Notes: generated by a model not told the origin, from the sequence alone. Shown: positions 36,977 to 46,669, counted from the stretch's first letter. The stretch is 64,000 bases of DNA from Treponema sp. (GCA_009782955.1 WRIB01000001.1:1-64000), one strand, 5' to 3'. A program made the numbers and translations.

Positions 36977-37849
36977 TTATACACTTGTTTTCTTTGAAAG
37001 GTCTATGGTAGAAACCATTACAGCGGCAATAATAATTAATCCGCCCAGCATGGCGATAATTGTAGGTTTTTCTCCCGTTACCAGAAGTACCCAAACAGGA
37101 TTAAGAATTGGCTCAATTGCGGCGGTAAGCATGGCCTGAACAACGGGAACACGTTTGATTCCGTATGCAAAAAGCAGCGAAGCCATGCCAAGTTGTACTA
37201 CGCCCATAAACAGAATTGATGTGGTGTTTGCGATAGTAAAGGAAGGCGGGTGCAGAAATAAAAAGGGTATACTTGCAAAAAATGTAAGAATATGGGCAAG
37301 AATCAGGGCGTCTGCCGGGTTGCCGTCTTTTTGGATACGCAAAAAAACCGAGTTAGCTCCAAAACTGATTCCCGACAGCAAAGCCAGGAGATTCCCCGTA
37401 GAAGAACCGCCGGCAAGACCATTTTTAAAAAAGAGGCACAGGCCGCCAATCACCATTGCCAGGCTTATCCAGTTTACCATTCTGGGTTTTTCCTTTGCCA
37501 GAATCCAGCCTAACAGTGCAGCCCAGACCGGAGCGCTGTACTGGAGTAAAATTGCATTGGCGGAAGTGGTAAGTTTATTTGCCGATACAAAAAGAAGCAT
37601 CGTAATGCTATAGGCGAAGCCTCCGCCCCAGAGATAACGAAGTTTAAAAGGAACCATTCTTCGCCTGGCTGACAGAAAGCGGATTGTTAACATAAACAAC
37701 CCTGCAATTAATGAACGCAGCCCGGCAATAACTATTGGGTCCCAGTTAATTAATTTGATAAACAGACCGCTGGTACTCCACAGGACGGCACAGAGAAATA
37801 CCGCTCCCTGCCCCAAACGCGTAGAGTTGTGATTAAAGACTTGACTCAT
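36977..37849 (-). CDS. EamA-family (DMT) transporter
   Basis: 290-residue inner-membrane transporter with ten hydrophobic segments arranged as two EamA repeats (SGLFIKLINWDPIVIAGLRSLIAG in repeat 1; SILFMGVVQLGMASLLFAYGIKRVP in repeat 2). Families of this kind often export amino acids or metabolites. Its start overlaps the stop of the upstream hypothetical gene by four bases (ATGA), and argC begins right after its stop, so they share a transcript. The substrate cannot be told; an amino acid would suit the context. Confidence 0.85.
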   Translation of the reverse strand: MSQVFNHNSTRLGQGAVFLCAVLWSTSGLFIKLINWDPIVIAGLRSLIAGLFMLTIRFLSARRRMVPFKLRYLWGGGFAYSITMLLFVSANKLTTSANAILLQYSAPVWAALLGWILAKEKPRMVNWISLAMVIGGLCLFFKNGLAGGSSTGNLLALLSGISFGANSVFLRIQKDGNPADALILAHILTFFASIPFLFLHPPSFTIANTTSILFMGVVQLGMASLLFAYGIKRVPVVQAMLTAAIEPILNPVWVLLVTGEKPTIIAMLGGLIIIAAVMVSTIDLSKKTSV

Positions 37850-38592
37850 GAATTGATTTCCAGAATCGATAAAGCTTTATCGAACAGTTCGCTGTCTTCG
37901 TTTTCTATGGTTGATGAATTCATGGACGATCTGATTATTCCGATCATTTTGATTTTTACGTCCGGTTCGTCTATTACACCATCCAGCAGGCGCTGTGTAT
38001 AGCGTCTGCTTAAATAGGAAACAGACTGAGCTTCGTCTTCGTTTTCCCACCGGTGCATTTCTATAAAACCATTTTTATATTCAAGCGTTCCTGTTTCATA
38101 ACAATTAATATACACTTTTTCACAGTCGCCCTGTTCGGTAAATAATACTTTGCAATAATTTCTTGTAAAATCCGCACGTAATTCTTCGCAGTATTTTAAA
38201 ATAATTGTTTCGTTAATATGAAGCAGTATAACCCGTGATAATTTGCCGCAAATATAATGTTTATAATGCTTGAATACATCGTCCGGGTATCTTCCGCTGA
38301 AGTGGGCTGTTATTCTTTCGATTAAAGGTTTAGTGGTTTCCAGCAATTTTTTGGGAGGGATGTCTTTGAGCATAAGACGCAGCCCTGAATCAATCCATTC
38401 CTTTTTAACAATGTAAGGTTCATTGAGTATATCCCTTATTTCCCAGCGATCTTCATCTGCGCCTTTTGGAAAAAAGATTTCCAGCGCTGCAGTACCGGGA
38501 ACTGTATCCAGACGGACAAAACAATTTTTTACACTGCCGGACAATATTCCGTTTTCCAGAATGAGCTTTGAATCTTCGCTGGTTTGCACCAT
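37846..38592 (-). CDS. Hypothetical protein, 248 residues
   Basis: Soluble protein with no signal peptide or membrane segment. I recognise no family. There is a helical middle (LLETTKPLIERITAHFSGRY), a segment with several Tyr and Cys (VFKHYKHYICGKLS, RNYCKVLFTEQGDCEKVYINCYETG), and an acidic C-terminus. It lies between two EamA transporter genes on the same strand, 17 bases after the first, and overlaps the second by four bases. Co-translation suggests a shared function with transport, but that is only context. Confidence 0.6.
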   Translation of the reverse strand: MVQTSEDSKLILENGILSGSVKNCFVRLDTVPGTAALEIFFPKGADEDRWEIRDILNEPYIVKKEWIDSGLRLMLKDIPPKKLLETTKPLIERITAHFSGRYPDDVFKHYKHYICGKLSRVILLHINETIILKYCEELRADFTRNYCKVLFTEQGDCEKVYINCYETGTLEYKNGFIEMHRWENEDEAQSVSYLSRRYTQRLLDGVIDEPDVKIKMIGIIRSSMNSSTIENEDSELFDKALSILEINS

Positions 38593-38609
38593 GCCTTATG
38601 ATACTCTTA

Positions 38610-39023
38610 TTACAGGATTAGTGCAAAGGTACCGGCAGTGATCAATATTCCGCCTATAATTGTTTTTATTGTAACAGCTTCTTTCAGGACAATAAAGGCC
38701 AAAACCATGCCTATTACGACACTGAATTTATCGACGGGAATTACTTTTGATGCTTCTCCGATTTGCAGGGCACGGTAATAACAGAGCCAGGATAAACCTG
38801 TTGCAATACCGGATAAAACCAGGAAAACAATATTTTTTCTGCCCAGGTGTACAAGATCCTGTTGTTTTCCGGTAATAAAAACAATGCCCCAGGCAAGAAG
38901 AAGCACTACGACGGTACGGATCGCAACCGCCAGATTGGAGTTAATGTTTTCTATGCCGATTTTGGCCAGAATTGAAGTGAGTGCTGCAAAAACAGCCGAC
39001 AAAAACGCAAATAAAATCCACAT
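38610..39023 (-). CDS. Single-repeat EamA-family transporter (half-size)
   Basis: 137-residue membrane protein with five hydrophobic segments, equal to one EamA repeat. FAFLSAVFAALTSILAKIGI, AIRTVVVLLLAWGIVFI and SGIATGLSWLCYYRALQIGEASKVIPVDKFSVVIG are typical. Such half-size members probably act as dimers, like small multidrug resistance proteins. It precedes the hypothetical gene and the full-length EamA gene, so three co-directed genes form a small transporter cluster. No sign that it is a fragment: start and stop are clean. Confidence 0.85.
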   Translation of the reverse strand: MWILFAFLSAVFAALTSILAKIGIENINSNLAVAIRTVVVLLLAWGIVFITGKQQDLVHLGRKNIVFLVLSGIATGLSWLCYYRALQIGEASKVIPVDKFSVVIGMVLAFIVLKEAVTIKTIIGGILITAGTFALIL

Positions 39024-39062
39024 GGTGTCCTCCGGTAATATATAGGATAATTTGAATTTGTT

Positions 39063-40145
39063 TTACTTCAAATTAATACTATAAATTGTGCCTGAATCAG
39101 AACCAAAATATATTTTACCTTTATATATTGACGGAGAAGATAATACATCTTCTTCAACCTGTCCTTGCCAAAGTTTTTGCTTGCTTTTGGTGTCATATTC
39201 AATGATATATGATTTATTAAATGTTGAAATGGCAATTACATTTTCTCCGTTAAGAACAGGCTGCGTGTAGACATTCACTTCGGTCGGAAACGAATGCAAT
39301 AATTCTCCTGTCTGTTTATTTATTGAGACAATTGTATGTTCGTCGGAAGTACCGGTATACAGGATATCTCCTACAGAAACTGAACCTCCCGAAAACCATG
39401 TTGTTTTATTAAATGAAAATGTTGACCATATTACTTCGCCGCTGGTTCCGTCAATACAGTGCATTTTTGTACTTCTTCCGCCGGCGTATAATTTTCCATT
39501 GTCTATATGAATGGGAGCATAAACTCTGTCGCCTATGAAAGTTCTAAAAACCAATTGCCTTTTTTCTGTATCAACACAGCACATGTATCCTGAATAATCT
39601 GTATAGTAAAGTTTTCCATTGTCATAATTAACGCCTGAGTATGACACTCCCGGACTTTCTGAAGGCAGCGTCCAGATTATATTGCCCTTGTTTATATCAA
39701 CAGCCACAAGTTCACCGTCAAGCGTAAGATAGTATGCAATTCCGTTTGAAACTGCAACATACGAATCGTTAAATGTCCATCTGTCCTGACTTGCTCTTGT
39801 TGATTTTTTGGAAGGATGTGTTACCTTATAAAGTTCATTTCCATTTATACAATTTAAAATATACAGGGTATTTCCCGCATTAAAGATAATTTTGTCATCG
39901 GTAATTACCGGCCATGTTTCAACTGCTTCGTCGGTAGAATACATCCATGCCATTTTCTTGCCGGAAATATTTATCGCATAAAATTCGCAATTCTCATTTC
40001 CAAAATAAAGCCTGCCATTGTCTGTTACAATGGCTGAACGAATTTTGGAATTGGTTTGAAAAAACACTTTTGGCGTTCTTTCAAATTTGTTTATTCCGCA
40101 TGAAGAAAGTAAAACACAACTCATAAGCAAAGCAATCAACTTCAT
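39063..40145 (-). CDS. PQQ-like beta-propeller lipoprotein
   Basis: 360-residue lipoprotein with signal ending LLSSC (Cys16). The rest is a run of beta-propeller blades of the PQQ/BamB type, each with a Trp-ending strand: KKMAWMYSTDE, GNIIWTLPSE, GEVIWSTFSF and KQKLWQGQVEE. The repeated D-x-x-x-G-x-x-x-W pattern covers the whole chain. BamB-like propellers often act as periplasmic scaffolds, but there is no evidence here for the Bam complex. It stands alone between the half-size transporter and the chemoreceptor pair, on the minus strand. Confidence 0.8.
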   Translation of the reverse strand: MKLIALLMSCVLLSSCGINKFERTPKVFFQTNSKIRSAIVTDNGRLYFGNENCEFYAINISGKKMAWMYSTDEAVETWPVITDDKIIFNAGNTLYILNCINGNELYKVTHPSKKSTRASQDRWTFNDSYVAVSNGIAYYLTLDGELVAVDINKGNIIWTLPSESPGVSYSGVNYDNGKLYYTDYSGYMCCVDTEKRQLVFRTFIGDRVYAPIHIDNGKLYAGGRSTKMHCIDGTSGEVIWSTFSFNKTTWFSGGSVSVGDILYTGTSDEHTIVSINKQTGELLHSFPTEVNVYTQPVLNGENVIAISTFNKSYIIEYDTKSKQKLWQGQVEEDVLSSPSIYKGKIYFGSDSGTIYSINLK

Positions 40146-40287
40146 TTTTTCATCCTAAATTTAATGCTGATATATGATTTATTTTTTTTGCGTAAAATGT
40201 CAAGATATCAATTCTGCAAGTTTCAATGAAACTTATTCCCTGTTTTTATCCCAAATTAAAAGTTTCTGCTGCATATTTTCAATAATA

Positions 40288-40884
40288 TTACCAGGTAATG
40301 TTATATGTACAGGTTTCCGCGCCATTAGAACGACACTCTTTGGTATCATCATGTTTTACCAGCGCGTCCGGTTGAAATTTATGCGCCATTGCAGTAATGA
40401 TCCCGTGATCAAACGCACACGGATAGGGGTTTCGGCTTACACTGATGATCAGGTTCTTCCCGGAACGATCCCGATCGTAACCGTAATGACCGATTCCTTC
40501 AATCATGGTTCCGTCATTAATGTCAAACAACGGAGCGCCGTTTTTTCGATGGTTCAAATGATAGGCAATGTCAATTGCTTTAATTGCGGTATCTATATCT
40601 ACAACCCACGGCGGAAATTGCGCATTTTCCGGTACAGACAGGCCTATCTTAAAGAGTACCCGGTCGCCTACCTGTTCCGCTATGTTTTTAAACGCTTCAA
40701 GCCATGCGTGCTGAGGATACCAACCATTCATATCTATGTGCAATTCTTTATTTACCACGGTCCCGATGTTGACTCTGCTAAAATAACGCCGCGATAAATT
40801 GGTAAAGTACCCCAACCCGGCAATAATCGAATATACGGTTGATCCGTTAACTTCAATATCAGGTTCAAAAACTTTATACTGCAT
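40288..40884 (-). CDS. Small-molecule sensor-like partner of the chemoreceptor (V4R/HNOB-like C-terminus)
   Basis: 198-residue soluble protein. Its end ([22 protein letters not shown]) matches the look of V4R and haem-NOB-type sensor domains, which end in a G-x-x-x-C-x-Y-x-I-x-W strand. The middle reads [18 protein letters not shown] and [23 protein letters not shown], in a ligand-binding-fold manner. It starts 11 bases inside the end of the soluble chemoreceptor gene (MQYKVF at 40884), so the two are co-translated. A likely role is to present a ligand signal to the receptor, but this is inferred. I could not name the ligand. Confidence 0.55.
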   Translation of the reverse strand: MQYKVFEPDIEVNGSTVYSIIAGLGYFTNLSRRYFSRVNIGTVVNKELHIDMNGWYPQHAWLEAFKNIAEQVGDRVLFKIGLSVPENAQFPPWVVDIDTAIKAIDIAYHLNHRKNGAPLFDINDGTMIEGIGHYGYDRDRSGKNLIISVSRNPYPCAFDHGIITAMAHKFQPDALVKHDDTKECRSNGAETCTYNITW

Positions 40885-41965
40885 TACCGATCCTTTGTGC
40901 TTCTTCATGAATTTGTCCGGTACGTTCCGCTAATGTTGAAACACCTGCGGTTATTTTCCTGGTTACAGATTCCACGTCTTCAATATTGTCCATCAATGTA
41001 TTGATAGACTTGCTGATATCAGCGGTTTCTGTTTCCAAATCGGTTACACCGGAGAGAATCAGAGAACTGGATGCTGTAATTTTTCCCGCTTCATCACGGA
41101 CTTCGGCAGTAACTTCCTGTATCTGGTGAGTAGCCTGCAGAATCTGAGCGCTGCCTGTTTCCTGTTCATTCATAGCGTTACGAATTGTCTGCTCCTGACT
41201 GCGTACTTGATCTACAAGAGCGGCAATTTTTTCAAACTCGTTCTGGGATTGTCCGGCAAAAACGGTAACGCTGGCAATCTCATTCTGTAGATCCTTCAAA
41301 ATTTTAGTGATGTATTTTCCCTGTGATGAAGAATTTTCCGCAAGTTTTCTAATCTCGTTAGCCACTACCGCAAAACCCTGACCGTACTGGCCGGCATGAG
41401 CTGCTTCTATCGCGGCATTCATGGCAAGCAGATTGGTTTGAGCCGCTATTGTCTGAATCATTCTGTTTGCGTCTTGCAGGCCCTCGGAATTCGTAACAAG
41501 TGTTTTCATAATTTCAGTTACCTTTTGAATTCCCTCAGTACCTTCATTTGAGGCAACAAGGAGCGCGTTCATTACCTTGTTGTTTTCAGCCAATATATTC
41601 GATACCGAAATAATGTTGGCGTTCATCTGTTCAATAGCTGAAGATGACTGGCTAACCGCTGCGGCTTGTTTATCAATCATAGAATCCAGAGCGGTAATAT
41701 TCCTGTTAATCTGTTTTGTCTGTAAAAAAATATCCGAAACTGACACAACATGGTTAATCGCTCTTGATATACAGGCAAGAAAAGTTTTGTCCATATCCGC
41801 AGTTATCTTTACCGCTTCATCTGTCGGTTTTATCAGTTCGCTGACAGCAGTTTTCAAAGTCTCAATTTTTTCTGAAATAAAACCTGTCCGGGAAAAACTT
41901 GTCTGTTCTTCATCTTTTACCGCAAGGGGCGGTACCTTTTTCTTTTTAAACAAATCTGTCATCAT
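40874..41965 (-). CDS. Soluble methyl-accepting chemotaxis protein
   Basis: 363-residue chemoreceptor without any membrane segment, so cytoplasmic. The conserved signalling tip is [36 protein letters not shown] (about residues 180-215), flanked by long helices with Gln/Glu-rich methylation-like segments. The first 60 residues ([19 protein letters not shown]) do not form a known sensor domain; the sensor may be the co-translated protein 40288-40884. Either of two adjacent ATG codons could start it. Confidence 0.85.
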   Translation of the reverse strand: MMTDLFKKKKVPPLAVKDEEQTSFSRTGFISEKIETLKTAVSELIKPTDEAVKITADMDKTFLACISRAINHVVSVSDIFLQTKQINRNITALDSMIDKQAAAVSQSSSAIEQMNANIISVSNILAENNKVMNALLVASNEGTEGIQKVTEIMKTLVTNSEGLQDANRMIQTIAAQTNLLAMNAAIEAAHAGQYGQGFAVVANEIRKLAENSSSQGKYITKILKDLQNEIASVTVFAGQSQNEFEKIAALVDQVRSQEQTIRNAMNEQETGSAQILQATHQIQEVTAEVRDEAGKITASSSLILSGVTDLETETADISKSINTLMDNIEDVESVTRKITAGVSTLAERTGQIHEEAQRIGNAV

Positions 41966-42153
41966 AAATTTTACCTATTAGCTGTTATATTATCGGATAA
42001 AAATTAATAAAAACAACTTTTTTACAAAGGCCATGTGTAGTACCATGCACTTTTTTCTCTTTAAAGGTAAGTTAACCGGATTTTTCCTGCCAAAAACCGC
42101 CTTTTGCATGAAACATTAGAAATTCGACATGAATCACAGCACTAAATTATGGT

Positions 42154-42912
42154 CTATCGCCGGCATTTCTCCATTTGTTTAAGCAGTGCTGCCATGTCTC
42201 TGGGTAAGGGCGCTTCAAACACTTTTTCGTTAAGTGTAATTTTGAGAGCATGCAGACCCAGTCGATCCAAAAGCGGCCGTTCATCAGCCTCGTTACCCTG
42301 CCAATTACGTTTAAATGAAGAAAGATAAACTCCCTTTTCTGTGCCGTTTCGTGAATGTTTACCGTACAGCGGATCACAAACAATGGGAAAGCTCAACGCC
42401 GAAAGATGAACACGTATCTGGTGGGTTCTTCCTGTCTGCGGATATGCTTCTACAACACTGTAATTTCCGGCAGAAAAGAGCAGGGTAAAACCGGTATGGG
42501 AACTTTTGCCACGGAATTTATCAATAATAGTAAGGTGTTTTTTGTTGCCGTCCGGTACAAGGAGCAGTTCGCAGCTTGTCTTGCCATCGGGCCAGAATGG
42601 ACGGCCATGGATTACGGCAATGTATGTTTTTGCTACCTGCCGTTTTTCAAAAGCAACAGAAAGCTGCTGGTGGGTTTTTCTGTCTTTTGCAAATAGCACA
42701 AGTCCGGAAGTGTCTTTGTCGATGCGGTGTACAACAAAAAGTTCCGCTTCATCGTTGTTTGGTTTTAAAGCCAATTGATTTTTAAGCAGCAAATCAAGCC
42801 TGGGCGCATTTTCGTCCCAGCGTTCTCCGGTAACGGCAATACCGGAGGCTTTATTTACCGCTATGATCGAATCATCCTCATGGATGATCGTAAAAGGTTT
42901 TAGTGTCGCCAT
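42154..42912 (-). CDS. RluA-family pseudouridine synthase
   Basis: 252-residue enzyme that converts uridine to pseudouridine in rRNA or tRNA. Catalytic Asp is in VVHRIDKDTSGLVLFAK (about residue 66), with PQTGRTHQIRVHLSALSFPIVCDPLYG as the second conserved block. There is no N-terminal S4 domain, so it is nearest RluA/RluC-short or TruC-type enzymes; the exact target site is unknown. The gene is separate from the chemoreceptor by about 190 bases and starts 16 bases after pyrE stops. Confidence 0.9.
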   Translation of the reverse strand: MATLKPFTIIHEDDSIIAVNKASGIAVTGERWDENAPRLDLLLKNQLALKPNNDEAELFVVHRIDKDTSGLVLFAKDRKTHQQLSVAFEKRQVAKTYIAVIHGRPFWPDGKTSCELLLVPDGNKKHLTIIDKFRGKSSHTGFTLLFSAGNYSVVEAYPQTGRTHQIRVHLSALSFPIVCDPLYGKHSRNGTEKGVYLSSFKRNWQGNEADERPLLDRLGLHALKITLNEKVFEAPLPRDMAALLKQMEKCRR

Positions 42913-42928
42913 ATTTGCATGATAAACA

Positions 42929-43552
42929 TCACTTTGATTTCCGGGAACCGGGCTTTACCGCCGGGGTTCCCTGTCTGCACAGGTCGCACGAACCGGCATC
43001 CCAGTTTTTTGCCTCTGCCTTACAGGCGGCATAGATTGGCCATGTTGTTTCCTCAGGTGATTTGGAATCTGCTGCCCTGCGGTCTACAATACATGCAATG
43101 GCAGCAATTTCCGCACCGAGTTTTTCCAGCACAGCGGCACATTCACCGAAAGATTTTCCCGTAGTGATCACATCTTCTACTATAAGTATACGTTCGCCCT
43201 GCCGTATCTCAAAACCCCGGCGCAGGGACATTTCTCCTTCTTCGTTACGTTCCGTAAAAAAAGAACGGAGTCCGAGTTGCCGGCCCAGCTCCCATGCAAC
43301 GATGATTCCCCCCATGGCCGGTCCCGCTACAGCATCCAGGGCAAGTTTCTTCATGTCGGCTTTAATACGCTCCGCAAGCGATGTTAATGCTTCCGTTGTC
43401 CTGTCCGGGTACTGGAGGAGTTTTGCACATTGAAAATATTTATCCGAATGACGGCCCGATGAAAGAAGAAAATGGCCTTCCAGCATGGCTTCCGATTCGC
43501 GGAGCAATTCCAGTACTCTTTGTTCCGCTGCGTTTTGTATTGGTTCAATCAT
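42929..43552 (-). CDS. pyrE: Orotate phosphoribosyltransferase
   Basis: 207-residue type I phosphoribosyltransferase that makes OMP from orotate and PRPP in pyrimidine synthesis. It has GHFLLSSGRHSDKYFQCAKLLQYP, VAGPAMGGIIVAWELGRQLG and the PRPP loop ILIVEDVITTGKSFGE. The extension after the loop is ordinary in length. It is divergent from queH and just upstream of the rluA-type gene on the minus strand. Together with carB it shows de novo pyrimidine synthesis, although pyrB, pyrC and pyrD are not in the window. Confidence 0.95.
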   Translation of the reverse strand: MIEPIQNAAEQRVLELLRESEAMLEGHFLLSSGRHSDKYFQCAKLLQYPDRTTEALTSLAERIKADMKKLALDAVAGPAMGGIIVAWELGRQLGLRSFFTERNEEGEMSLRRGFEIRQGERILIVEDVITTGKSFGECAAVLEKLGAEIAAIACIVDRRAADSKSPEETTWPIYAACKAEAKNWDAGSCDLCRQGTPAVKPGSRKSK

Positions 43553-43611
43553 GGTTTAATGGTAGAATCTATGCTGATGAAAATCAACCGTGGTATACCG
43601 GAGAAAAAGCA

Positions 43612-44172
43612 TTGAAACTCCTCCTCCATGTTTGCTGTGCGCCGTGTTCTGTTGCAAGTATCGTCTCTTTACGGGAAGAGGGGATTGAGCCTGTTTTGTT
43701 TTGGTACAACCCCAACATTCATCTTTTTACCGAGTATTCCATGCGGCGTGATGCCCTTCTTCAATATGCCGGGGATCTGGGTGTACCTGTTATTGCAGAA
43801 GATGAATATGGCCTTGTGCAGTTTATTGGCGCTTTGCAGCAAACTGCCGGAAAAAACGGCTTGCCGGCCTGTTTCGATTCTCCCCATCGCTGTATGCACT
43901 GTTATCGTATCCGTATGGAAAAGGCCGCTATTGCCGCTAAAGAAAATGGTTTTGATGCCTTTAGTACCACACTTTTTATCAGCCCTTATCAGAATCATGA
44001 ACTGCTCAAGAAAGAGGCGGAAACTGCAGCGGAAAAGTACGGTGTTACTCTTTTATACCGCGATTTTCGCCCCTTGTTCAGGGAAGGCCGTGCAGAAGCC
44101 AGGGCTCTTGGGCTTTATATGCAAAAGTATTGCGGGTGTATATTTTCCGAGGCTGATCGGTACAATAATTAA
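43612..44172 (+). CDS. queH: Epoxyqueuosine reductase QueH
   Basis: 186-residue iron-sulfur enzyme for the last step of queuosine synthesis in tRNA. Cysteine motifs of QueH are all present: HVCCAPC at the N-terminus, CMHCYRIRM in the middle and YCGCIFSE at the end. QueH is the non-homologous replacement of QueG. The start is taken as TTG at 43612 with GGAG eight bases upstream; this gives the usual KLLLHVCCAPC opening. The open frame upstream to 43381 overlaps pyrE on the other strand and has no such support. Confidence 0.9.
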   Translation: MKLLLHVCCAPCSVASIVSLREEGIEPVLFWYNPNIHLFTEYSMRRDALLQYAGDLGVPVIAEDEYGLVQFIGALQQTAGKNGLPACFDSPHRCMHCYRIRMEKAAIAAKENGFDAFSTTLFISPYQNHELLKKEAETAAEKYGVTLLYRDFRPLFREGRAEARALGLYMQKYCGCIFSEADRYNN

Positions 44173-44207
44173 AACTCAATGCAAATATCAAACCGGGCAG
44201 TATATGG

Positions 44208-45047
44208 CTAATGGTTCTTCTTTCTTAATACCTGCTTTATCTTTTGTACAAGATGGTCGGGCCGGGCAGGTTTTGCGATAAAATCGGCAGCTCCCAGATT
44301 TAACGAAGTGTTTATGTGCTGTTCAAAGCTGTTGCCCGATACTACAATAACAGGAATATTACAGAGTTTTTGATCCTTCTTTATTTTTCGGAGAAAATCA
44401 TAACCATTCATTTCTTCCATTGCCAGATCCAGAAGAATTATATCGACTTCCATGTTTTGAATCATTTCAAGCGCCTGTAAAGGAGACTCACAGGTGTAGA
44501 CATCGTAGTGCGGCAGGATATTTTTAAATTGGGTAAGCTGGGTTTTTGAATCGTCAACGGCAAGGACAATTTGTTTTTCCGTACCGCTTTGTTTTCTCAT
44601 GGTAATTTTGCCGAGTCTGCCTTTTCTTTGGAGGTTCAAAAGGTAGTCACCTAATTTGCTGTCTACTATGGCTATGTGGGACAGTACCCAGTCCCGTAAA
44701 AATCTGACAAATTGATGAGGAACAAATTGTTTCCCGCTTTCAAAATTTGTTACATCTGTTAAAACTTTTTGGATAAATTCCGCATGGTGTTTTTTATGGG
44801 CTGTAATTTCAGGAAAGGCGGTCTTTTCCATTATTTGTTCTTCGGTGGAAAAATGGTATTTTACGTAAGTAACCGCTTCTTGTACTGTTTTTTTGAATTG
44901 CTGTTTTGCCAGATCTGAACCAAGGTGACAGGCTTTGTACAGTTCATTTGTGGTTATTAGTAACTGTTTGTGCTGACTGTCAATAACGGGAATCCCTACC
45001 GAATATCGCTCTTCCCATTCAATTAAAGTATGGTTTTTTTCATTCAT
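44208..45047 (-). CDS. Bacteriohemerythrin-receiver fusion protein
   Basis: 279-residue cytoplasmic protein with two domains. Residues about 5-135 are a hemerythrin with all iron ligands: His in DSQHKQL, His/Glu in KYHFSTEEQIM, the two His in AHKKHHAEF and His/Asp in SHIAIVDSKL. After a basic linker, residues about 160-279 form a response-regulator receiver with acidic pair AVDDSK, phospho-acceptor Asp in IILLDLAMEEMNG and the Lys in IAKPARPD. There is no output domain, so it may act as a CheY-like or relay protein tied to oxygen. The start MNEKNHTL at 45047 is chosen over an upstream hydrophobic extension. Confidence 0.87.
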   Translation of the reverse strand: MNEKNHTLIEWEERYSVGIPVIDSQHKQLLITTNELYKACHLGSDLAKQQFKKTVQEAVTYVKYHFSTEEQIMEKTAFPEITAHKKHHAEFIQKVLTDVTNFESGKQFVPHQFVRFLRDWVLSHIAIVDSKLGDYLLNLQRKGRLGKITMRKQSGTEKQIVLAVDDSKTQLTQFKNILPHYDVYTCESPLQALEMIQNMEVDIILLDLAMEEMNGYDFLRKIKKDQKLCNIPVIVVSGNSFEQHINTSLNLGAADFIAKPARPDHLVQKIKQVLRKKNH

Positions 45048-45135
45048 GTATATCCCACTGTGAATTATATCCGAGTATTCCGTTGTAGACAAGTATGGTA
45101 TACACAGAAAAATTAATATTGCATAATACATTATT

Positions 45136-46194
45136 ATGGTAACAATTTTCTGCCTGGTTTTTCTCTTGACTTTTTTTGCATCCTGCCGTTCTCAGCAAAC
45201 TCCGCATTTTGACGAAGCGGACTGGTTGGATCGGGTAAATGCCACAGATGCTTCTTTGCTTTATGCTGCTCATGTAAATGAAGAAGGGGAATTTTTTAAT
45301 CCCTGGATGCCCCGTTCTATGGAACCGGCCAAAGAGGGGAGAAGGTTTTTTTTCCGCAAAAAAATGGTTTTTAACGATTTCCCTGCCGGGCAATACGGGC
45401 CGGTAACAAATGATTACGATTATCTTGCAGCCCCGGTAAATAACAGTATTTCTTTTGTTGGTCATGCTTCTTTTTTTATTAAAATTGATGGCGTAACAAT
45501 AGCGCTCGATCCTTTTTTCTCCAACAAGGCACTGGTAATCGGCAAGAAAGTCAAAATTCCCTTTGATTATTCAAAGCTTTCGCAGAATCCGGTGGTTTTA
45601 ATCAGTCACAATCATTACGATCATCTGGATACAAAAACGGTAAAAAAGTTAATTAAAAAAGAAGCCGTGTTTATTGTTCCGCTGGGGCTAAAGAATTTTT
45701 TTGAAAAAAAAGGCGCCAAAGAAGTGCATGAACTTGACTGGTGGCAAAGTGTCAGTATTGGAACGGTACATTATACACTGCTTCCCGCCCAGCATTGGTC
45801 CCGGCGTATTGGCCAGAAAGCCAATACCACATTATGGGGTGGTTTTATGATAGAAGCTTCCAAAACCATTTATTTTTCCGGAGACACCGGTTATTTTTGC
45901 GGCTTTAAGGAATTCGGAAAAAAATACAAAATTGATTATGCCATTGTTACGGCCGGCTCCTATGAACCCCGCTGGTTTATGTATTATCAGCACATGAATA
46001 TTGAAGAATTTTTCCGTGCTGCCGGTGACCTTAATGCGAAAACCGTCATTCCCATGCATTTTGGAACTATCAGCCTGAGTGATGAACCTTTGGTTTATCC
46101 TCTTCATGCAATAAATACGTATCTTGAACAGAATTCTCAATATGGCAATCAGGTAAAAACTCTCCGGGTTGGTGAATATTTGAATATTCCATAA
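45136..46194 (+). CDS. Metallo-beta-lactamase fold lipoprotein (UlaG/NAPE-PLD-like)
   Basis: 352-residue exported hydrolase. A short lipoprotein signal ends at FFASC (Cys17). The zinc site HNHYDHLD at about residues 156-163, a later QHWSRR, a Asp in FSGDTGYF and a C-terminal His in IPMHFG define the beta-lactamase-fold family that includes NAPE-PLD-like phospholipases and UlaG lactonases. RomA-type outer-membrane relatives occur in many bacteria. The substrate is not clear. It is divergent from the hemerythrin-receiver gene, and no ribosome site is obvious. Confidence 0.82.
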   Translation: MVTIFCLVFLLTFFASCRSQQTPHFDEADWLDRVNATDASLLYAAHVNEEGEFFNPWMPRSMEPAKEGRRFFFRKKMVFNDFPAGQYGPVTNDYDYLAAPVNNSISFVGHASFFIKIDGVTIALDPFFSNKALVIGKKVKIPFDYSKLSQNPVVLISHNHYDHLDTKTVKKLIKKEAVFIVPLGLKNFFEKKGAKEVHELDWWQSVSIGTVHYTLLPAQHWSRRIGQKANTTLWGGFMIEASKTIYFSGDTGYFCGFKEFGKKYKIDYAIVTAGSYEPRWFMYYQHMNIEEFFRAAGDLNAKTVIPMHFGTISLSDEPLVYPLHAINTYLEQNSQYGNQVKTLRVGEYLNIP

Positions 46195-46261
46195 GAATTT
46201 GACAAAGCAAGAAATATTTACTATCCTGAGTATACATAAAAATTTATTGAGGAGTAAAAAC

Positions 46262-46669
46262 ATGAATCGAAGCATCGGAGGTTTTATTCTCTACATTGGG
46301 GTTGCCCTTTATCTGCTTTCGGCAGGCCTTATTGGGATCTTCAGCAACGGCGGTGAATTCAGCATGATGGTCGGCAGCATTTTTGGCGGTGGCGGTCTTT
46401 CTACGGCAATTGCAATTATCTTTTCTGTGGCTGCAATTATTGCAGGGGTATTATTATTACTCCAGCTTTTTGGCATGGAATTCGGGATTATCAATATTAT
46501 CCTGATTGTTATTGCCATTTTGTGGATACTCTTTATCATTGTTCACGATATTTTTGGGCTTTTCAGGGGTCCCGGTAATTTCTTGTTCTGGCTCAGTGGA
46601 TTTGCCATTCATCTGGTGGTTCTGGGGGCAATTGCTACCGGCACCAGTATATTTGGCGGCGGTTATTAA
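46262..46669 (+). CDS. Small multi-pass membrane protein
   Basis: 135-residue, Ile/Gly-rich protein with four hydrophobic segments (YIGVALYLLSAGLIGIF, STAIAIIFSVAAIIAGVLLLL, IINIILIVIAILWILFIIV, LVVLGAIATGTSIFGG). The start MNRSIGG at 46262 follows GAGGAG by about 8 bases. It lies 67 bases after the metallo-hydrolase gene. I do not recognise a family, and function cannot be assigned. It ends close to a 10-bp inverted repeat (46749-46806). Confidence 0.68.
   Translation: MNRSIGGFILYIGVALYLLSAGLIGIFSNGGEFSMMVGSIFGGGGLSTAIAIIFSVAAIIAGVLLLLQLFGMEFGIINIILIVIAILWILFIIVHDIFGLFRGPGNFLFWLSGFAIHLVVLGAIATGTSIFGGGY

Noticed and set aside
38610-39023. Half-length EamA gene as a truncated pseudogene
   Set aside because: It has a clean start and stop and matches a known class of single-repeat transporters.
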